Positions 6,701 through 9,626 of a DNA stretch of 9,626 nucleotides are shown one piece after another. A model generated the notes under the pieces. That model saw only the letters and a list, made by a program, of their open reading frames with translations. It was not told the DNA's origin and ran no database searches. Each line of letters starts with the position of its first letter. The first letter of the stretch is position 1. The position numbers were made by a program, and so were the translations under genes. This DNA is from Deltaproteobacteria bacterium (lineage in GTDB: Bacteria; Myxococcota; Myxococcia; Myxococcales; 40CM-4-68-19), in NCBI GenBank assembly GCA_018266095.1, contig JAFEBC010000581.1, positions 1-9,626 of the forward strand. Reading direction: 5' to 3'.

Positions 6701-8721
6701 CCGACGGCAGGGTGCGCAAGTTCGACTTGAACGGCACCTCGCTCGGCAGCGCCAGCCTGCCCTCGGGCACCTCCAACTCCGGCCAGGTCATGCTCGGCGG
6801 CGACGGCACGCTCATCGCCTACGACAACACCGTCTCCGCGAACCTCAAGGTCGCCGGCGTGTTCTTCCCCTTCACCGGCACGGCGACCACCGAGATCTCC
6901 ACGCTCTGGTCCTTCGGCGTCACCAGCGGCACCTTCGCGCCGATGTGGCCCGCGGTCGTGCCCACGTGGCTCAACTCCAGCGGCCCGGTCGCGCTCTATC
7001 CGATCAGCAGCGGCAAGGGCCCGGCGCTCACGCTCTACAACTCGCCGCAGGGCTCGCTCGCCATCCCCGCGCCCGCGTGGCCGCAGTTCGGCGGCAACCC
7101 CTCGGGCGACCGCAGCCTGCACGGCACGGCCTGCGTCACCGACGCGCAGTGCACCGCGCCCGCGTCCTGCATGTTCGGCGTGTGCGGCGGCTCGTGCAGA
7201 AGCACCGCCGACTGTGGCGGCAGCCCGTGCTCGGGCGGCGTCTGCTCCACCTCGTGCTCCACCGACGCGACGTGCGGCAACGGCGACGTGTGCTTCAACT
7301 CCGTCTGCCACGCCTGCACCACCAACTGCTGCCACACCACCAGCGACTGCAACTCGAGCGGCCTCGTCTGCCAGAACGGCGCCTGCGCGGCCATCCCCGT
7401 CGTGCAGGACGTGCGCGTCAACGCCGTCACCAGCACCACCTCGGCCGCGGGCCAGCCCATGCTCTTCGCGGCCAGCACCGATGGCGCCATCAACTACATG
7501 GGCATCTTCGCCACCGGCAACAGCTCGACCTTCCTCACGCTGATGGCCCTCGACGCGGCCACCGGCAACCTGCTCTGGCTGCGCGATCTCAACGGCACCG
7601 GCACCTCGTTGGCGGGCTATCCGCCGCTCGTGGCCAGGCTCCCGGGCGCGTCGAACGACACCGTCTTCTACGTGAACGACTCGACCGCCAAGACCATGGC
7701 GGCCGTGCCCGGCGGCGCGAACGGCGGTCTCACCCCCCCGCTCACCACCGTCACCCTGCCCACCATCATCAGCGGCAACATCGCCTACGGCGTGGCCACC
7801 ATCGGCGGCGCGCCCAAGGGCCTCCTCTTCGGCATCGGCAGCAGCACCGTGTTCGCGCTCGACGCCGCCGGAGTGGCCGCGGGCAGCAGCACCAGCACGC
7901 TGTGGACCGGCACCATCTCGGCCTCGTGCGGCACCGGAAACATCGTGGCCTCCGCGCTCTTCGTGGGCAGCGACGGCACGCTCTACCACCTGTGCACGAA
8001 CGGCATCGTCGAGGCCTGGAACCCCGCGGGCGACGGCCTCGGCCACGGCCAGCTCCTGACCATCTCCTCGAGCCCCGGCTGGTCCAGCATCCAGCCGCGC
8101 GCCGCCATCGCGCACGTCGGCGGCAAGGACGTCCTCTATGCGTTCCGCAACGCCACCACCAACGGCCTGGGCATGATCCCGGTCAGCCCCAGCGGCATCG
8201 GCACGCCCCTCTCGGGCACGGCCACCGGCGCGGGCATCAACAGCTCGAACAACTCCATGCTGGTGGACTCGAACGGCAACGCCCTCTTGCTCAACAACAA
8301 CGGCGGCTCGAACCTCTACGTGTTCTCGCCCACGGGCACCTTGCTCTCGTCCTTGCAGATCCCGCCCAGCGGCCTCTTGCTGGCCGACGCGCAGCTCGGC
8401 GACGACGACGTGCTCTACCTCCCGGGCGCGGAGCTCACCGCCGTGCAGCTCGACGCCGCGGGCCACAGCTCGATCGTCTGGCAGGTCGAGGGCCCCGGGA
8501 ACACCAACTGGCCCAACGGCCAGTGGGCGCCGTTCCTGGTCCCGCCCGTGGGCAGCAGCGGCCCGCCCGTGCTCTGGACGGACTACTCGAACAACACCAC
8601 CGCCAAGCGCGATCTGCTCTTCCTCCAGCTCTCGAGCAGCACGGGCCTCATGCCGCGGCCGGCGTGGAACACCTCGTGGGGCGGCAGCCCGCAGCGCACG
8701 TTCTCGCTCAAGGTACAGTAA
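3775..8721 (+). CDS. Main part of the giant protein: regulatory-like domain, 22 Cys units, two propeller-like domains
   Basis: This is the 1648-residue stretch after the amber, starting at the first downstream GTG; numbering below is for the uninterrupted protein. Residues 168-203 finish the second carboxypeptidase-regulatory-like domain and 207-292 form a third (GADGTFTLGDLP, then LDGYATLDV). A DAGT linker follows at 306-330. Residues 336-825 hold 22 units of four cysteines. Residues 826-1283 are a beta-rich, Asn/Ser/Gly-rich domain with propeller-blade features such as FDASGNVWFVSDGRVRKFD, closing with PAWPQFGGNPSGDRSL. Residues 1287-1371 are a second Cys cluster, and 1372-1815 a second propeller-like domain with LMALDAATGNLLW, typical of PQQ-type repeats, closing with PAWNTSWGGSPQRTFSL. 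Such proteins sit on myxobacterial surfaces and their function is generally unknown. A role in adhesion or binding is inferred; no catalytic motif was seen. Started here, the product would lack any export signal, so this start is doubtful. Confidence 0.8.
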   Translation: MRIGAFRQGFTASSTADLSVQGGVLTSAVDLVIEPVPDTPQPGAISGTVQVVGGSPNGARALAISGGVTIASATVGADGTFTLGDLPVNLYLLEVRLDGYATLDVPNLLVNDSVNLTLPQPLILVPPGSTNVTPPPAPDAGTDAGTDAGTDAGSEDAGTDAGTGVGNQCLGDNQCPSGLLCNDGRCVSCSSDVSCRPGFVCQGSLCFPVCHANSDCPSGEICGAGGVCGPCSASADCQDSSLVCLSGSCGHCRTGNDCESGRACLATGCGACTADPDCGAGRICAQGVCLPGDCHSNANCPATQACLDNSCSACTSDLQCSAGRLCLSGTCTPGDCRSHDDCNSTQACAGNFCGACAHDADCGTGQVCDTQQCVFGDCVKNADCPGAVCVANHCQACTSSNQCASGEVCTPSGACAAGDCVNNSDCTGTQAGFACVNNHCAHCSGDSDCGAPTSGQICNTSTNLCITGECHTSANCSGTKPTCNNNVCVPCSGTPASNTCGAGFICASDGSCHAGSCLVNTDCQTGGVWNGQLCNTSHACVACTLGTSAQCGTGFVCDTPSNKCVTGTCQTDPDPSCGALQTCVNHVCTGTCRTFADCLGQSAACSATTHNCGACATSAQCGAPASGYVCNGSGQCIVGNCASDQLCGSGQACLSSHCTQVAPAAGTSTPSNPVSTGGSIINNPANVALVAGKSQLYVSLPINTNGSTPETITQALNPATLAPVWTQIESTGTTSPGQTYGMQAMVVPVPGVAGGEVVIVNENVGASSSHWIVREGGTGQKLGTFDNLSGGQVPNGFNGFTATLANGVPTLFGVFASQSFSGVSVALRQRADLIGGQQTLTMPCTNNTPPVAGTYLVYYWCQNNALNPVQTYLLGIEPNTFTVKMQANLPGNLNLQQVTHMALTRTHGDTDVLAIAGFLSPTSTPTLMIAELSDAQAQSANPIPTWVASVTVSNPDSNTGSDSPLFDASGNVWFVSDGRVRKFDLNGTSLGSASLPSGTSNSGQVMLGGDGTLIAYDNTVSANLKVAGVFFPFTGTATTEISTLWSFGVTSGTFAPMWPAVVPTWLNSSGPVALYPISSGKGPALTLYNSPQGSLAIPAPAWPQFGGNPSGDRSLHGTACVTDAQCTAPASCMFGVCGGSCRSTADCGGSPCSGGVCSTSCSTDATCGNGDVCFNSVCHACTTNCCHTTSDCNSSGLVCQNGACAAIPVVQDVRVNAVTSTTSAAGQPMLFAASTDGAINYMGIFATGNSSTFLTLMALDAATGNLLWLRDLNGTGTSLAGYPPLVARLPGASNDTVFYVNDSTAKTMAAVPGGANGGLTPPLTTVTLPTIISGNIAYGVATIGGAPKGLLFGIGSSTVFALDAAGVAAGSSTSTLWTGTISASCGTGNIVASALFVGSDGTLYHLCTNGIVEAWNPAGDGLGHGQLLTISSSPGWSSIQPRAAIAHVGGKDVLYAFRNATTNGLGMIPVSPSGIGTPLSGTATGAGINSSNNSMLVDSNGNALLLNNNGGSNLYVFSPTGTLLSSLQIPPSGLLLADAQLGDDDVLYLPGAELTAVQLDAAGHSSIVWQVEGPGNTNWPNGQWAPFLVPPVGSSGPPVLWTDYSNNTTAKRDLLFLQLSSSTGLMPRPAWNTSWGGSPQRTFSLKVQ
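4189..4263 (+). repeat. DAGT linker: six near-identical 12-base repeats
   Basis: Residues 306-330 read as six copies of Asp-Ala-Gly-Thr/Ser with one inserted Glu after the fourth. The DNA units follow gacgcgggcacc with third-base variation, so they are diverged, not freshly amplified. The acidic flexible linker separates the N-terminal beta-sandwich domains from the cysteine array; a preceding PPPAP adds rigidity. Linkers of this composition are common in myxobacterial lipoproteins. Confidence 0.9.
4279..5748 (+). repeat. Array of 22 four-cysteine units (88 Cys)
   Basis: Residues 336-825 divide without remainder into 22 units of the form C-x5-C-x5-C-x4-C, with modest length variation (for example CTADPDCGAGRICAQGVC and CTSDLQCSAGRLCLSGTC). 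Linkers between units are mostly 2 or 4 residues. From unit 5 to unit 19 they alternate strictly: short (GA, SA, QA, AH, VP, VA) then long (LPGD, TPGD, VFGD, AAGD, ITGE, HAGS, VTGT). The even cysteine count per unit implies two disulfides in each and therefore folding outside the cytoplasm. Comparable units appear in Dickkopf-like Cys-rich regions. Myxobacterial members have, as I recall, sometimes been misnamed tryptophan synthase alpha chain; nothing here resembles that enzyme. Confidence 0.88.
7132..7386 (+). repeat. Second cysteine cluster: four four-Cys units plus a broken one
   Basis: Residues 1287-1371 hold three regular units (CVTDAQCTAPASCMFGVC; CRSTADCGGSPCSGGVC; CSTDATCGNGDVCFNSVC), then a stub CTTNC at 1348-1352, then a final unit starting at the adjacent Cys1353 (CHTTSDCNSSGLVCQNGAC). 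There are 18 cysteines in all, an even number. The cluster separates the two propeller-like domains and matches the units of the large array, so it probably arose by internal duplication. Confidence 0.82.
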
Positions 8722-9111
8722 CGGGCCGGGCTCGAGCGACCGTCGGTTTGCAAAGAATTCTTTTTTCACTCTTGGCGACGCCGATCCTGGGCGCGTCAGG
8801 CCTGTCGGCGCTTGTGCGCTTCGTCACACATGTGTACTAGTACAGCCCAGCCGAACGTGATCGGGCTCACTTCCGGGCCTCCGGAAGTCGAAAAAACACA
8901 AGTCGTGATGCTGATTTCCGTGCGCCTGTCACATGGGGTGTAAGCCGCTTCACACACCCATGCAGATACCCGCCCACACGTGAGGTGCGTCACGCGCTTC
9001 GCACCACGGAAGGCCTAGGTTGCGTCTCGCAGTGCGATTGGAAGTCAACCCACCAAGTACCAAAACCGGGGCCGTCCAACAGCGGTCCCTAACCGAAGCG
9101 AGAGAGAACAA
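8722..9111. promoter_or_regulatory. 390-base dyad-rich intergenic region and leader of the collagen-like gene
   Basis: No convincing gene lies here and the base composition is visibly less GC-rich than the flanking genes. It contains several inverted repeats: AAAGAATTCTTT (8752-8763), ACACATGTGT (8826-8835) overlapping TGTACTAGTACA (8833-8844), ACTTCCGG/CCGGAAGT (8869-8888), CATGGG/CCCATG (8932-8962), GGTGCG/CGCACC (8984-9005) and GGGGCCG/CGGTCCC (9068-9089). No canonical terminator for the upstream gene was found; only the T-run at 8758-8766 hints at one. No clear -35/-10 or -24/-12 promoter was identified. The weak ribosome binding site GAGAGAG (9100-9106) lies 5 bases before the ATG at 9112. 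The promoter of the collagen-like gene should lie in this stretch. Confidence 0.5.
8869..8888. promoter_or_regulatory. Perfect 8-bp inverted repeat next to an A-run
   Basis: ACTTCCGG and CCGGAAGT are exact reverse complements around the 4-base loop GCCT. The sequence CGAAAAAAC follows on the plus strand. In neither orientation is the stem followed by a T-run (on the minus strand the T-run comes before it), so it is not an intrinsic terminator. An operator or an RNA stem in a leader or small transcript are the remaining readings. Confidence 0.4.
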
Positions 9112-9626
9112 ATGAAGACCATCAACGCGGCATCTTGGGTGTCTGGATTGGGCCAGAACCCGTTCCCGAAGGCTTGGCTGGTGAGCGCCATCCTCGGCAT
9201 CGGAGTCATGCTCACCTCGCCGGCCAACGCGGCCGGGACCTGCGCCACGGCCTCGTCGCAGGTGAACCACGACTGGGACCTGGCGCGCGACTGCGCCTCC
9301 GGGACCTGCATCGAGCGCGTGTGCGTGGACACGCTGTATCGCCAGGCCACGCTGTGCGGACATGGGTTCTCCGGCTCGCCCACCGTGAAGTTCGGAGCCG
9401 ACATCGCTGACATCGTGTCGTACGCCGTGCCCGCGGCCGGCGCGCCGTGCGGAGCCTACGACGAGTCCCTCGTGGTCAGCCTCGACGAGATCGACGAGGG
9501 GCAGCAGAAGCTCACCGTGACCAACGGGACCAAGGCCTCGGATCCGTTCTTCGTGAAGATCGGCGAGCTGGCCGGTCCGCAGGGGACCGCTGGTCCGCAG
9601 GGCCCCGCGGGTCCGCAAGGTGCCAC
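9112..9626 (+). CDS. Secreted collagen-like (Gly-X-Y) protein, N-terminal part
   Basis: The frame opens at ATG 9112 and is still open at the right edge (171 codons plus two bases). Residues 1-40 are a long Sec-type signal: a polar start, a hydrophobic segment LVSAILGIGVML at 23-34, and SPANA before the likely cleavage after Ala40. The mature N-terminus has six cysteines (44, 61, 66, 71, 82, 113), enough for three disulfides. Residues 91-152 (TVKFGADIADIV through FFVKIGELA) follow the pattern of the IPT/TIG-like beta domain often found before bacterial collagen repeats; that assignment is by eye. From Gly155 the sequence becomes GPQGTAGPQGPAGPQGA, Gly at every third position, the start of a collagen-like triple helix truncated by the window. 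Such proteins form trimeric surface or matrix fibres. A weak purine-rich GAGAGAG lies 5 bases upstream, and the long dyad-rich leader suggests separate regulation. An alternative GTG start within the frame would cut into the signal. Confidence 0.85.
   Translation, partial: MKTINAASWVSGLGQNPFPKAWLVSAILGIGVMLTSPANAAGTCATASSQVNHDWDLARDCASGTCIERVCVDTLYRQATLCGHGFSGSPTVKFGADIADIVSYAVPAAGAPCGAYDESLVVSLDEIDEGQQKLTVTNGTKASDPFFVKIGELAGPQGTAGPQGPAGPQGA

Larger units (their letters stand above)
3274..8721 (+). pseudogene. Giant Cys-rich/beta-propeller lipoprotein gene with an in-frame amber at codon 158
   Basis: The frame starting at ATG 3274 and the frame ending at TAA 8719-8721 are the same, interrupted only by TAG at 3745-3747. 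Read through, the gene is 1815 codons plus stop. In order the product would have a signal peptide with lipobox TAAC (Cys16), three carboxypeptidase-regulatory-like domains (about 29-119, 121-203, 207-292), a DAGT linker (306-330), 22 four-Cys units (336-825), a propeller-like domain (826-1283), a short Cys cluster (1287-1371) and a second propeller-like domain (1372-1815). The amber falls where the neighbouring repeats have Phe (F71, F248), and one base change from TAC (Tyr) would create it. The rest shows no decay, so the gene is either very recently broken, read through, or affected by a base-call error. The two halves are described in separate entries. Confidence 0.7.

Noticed and set aside
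8752..8766. AAAGAATTCTTT plus T-run as an intrinsic terminator of the giant gene
   Set aside because: Only four A/T-rich pairs can form with a real loop, so the hairpin would be too weak. The palindrome may be chance.
3910..8769. A 1619-codon open frame on the minus strand, antisense to the giant lipoprotein gene
   Set aside because: Its product is an Ala/Arg/Gly/Val-rich string without domains, as expected opposite a GC-rich gene with strong third-base bias. The plus frame has lipobox, linker and regular cysteine spacing.
4278..8840. A second long plus-strand frame of 1520 codons overlapping the same gene
   Set aside because: The product is dominated by Arg, Leu, His and Gln in a pattern typical of a shifted frame, with no recognisable domain and no start signal.
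8984..8997. GG-N10-GC spacing resembling a sigma-54 -24/-12 promoter
   Set aside because: The dinucleotide spacing fits, but the surrounding bases (GGTGCG then GCGC) match the TGGCAC/TTGC consensus poorly.

Overview
The window is very GC-rich and its codons strongly favour G or C at the third position. Three things suggest a myxobacterium (Myxococcota): long secreted lipoproteins, an Asp-Ala-Gly-Thr linker followed by a long array of cysteine repeats, and a collagen-like Gly-X-Y protein. No rRNA, tRNA, mobile element or CRISPR array was seen. The organism assignment is inferred from protein style only.

Layout. (1) 1-328, minus: the first 109 codons of an unrecognised, probably helical and cytoplasmic protein that runs off the left edge. 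(2) 425-3121, minus: an 898-residue lipoprotein with three cadherin-like beta-sandwich repeats, an SGNH/GDSL esterase domain of the rhamnogalacturonan-acetylesterase type, an ASH/HYDIN-like Ig domain and a Gly/aromatic-rich C-terminal beta domain. An imperfect hairpin (386-419) follows its stop codon. (3) 3122-3273: a short divergent intergenic region carrying both ribosome binding sites. (4) 3274-8721, plus: one very large lipoprotein gene (1815 codons before the stop) with an in-frame amber codon at codon 158. In order it holds a lipobox, three carboxypeptidase-regulatory-like beta-sandwich domains, a DAGT linker, 22 four-cysteine units, a beta-propeller-like domain, a second short cysteine cluster and a second propeller-like domain. 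(5) 8722-9111: a 390-base intergenic region unusually rich in inverted repeats. (6) 9112 to the right edge, plus: the start of a secreted collagen-like protein with a Sec signal, a six-cysteine globular head and the first Gly-X-Y triplets.

How the genes fit together. Three of the four genes encode exported proteins, two of them lipid-anchored, so this is a cell-surface locus. The esterase is the only one with a recognisable enzymatic activity (removal of acetyl groups from pectin-like or other carbohydrate). The giant Cys-rich/propeller protein and the collagen-like protein look like adhesion, display or structural proteins. No pathway links them and they are not one operon: the esterase and the giant gene diverge, and the collagen-like gene has its own long leader.

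The strongest oddity is the amber codon in the giant gene. It replaces a conserved aromatic residue of a beta-sandwich repeat and leaves 1657 further codons open in the same frame. That means a very recent nonsense mutation, a base-call error, or readthrough.
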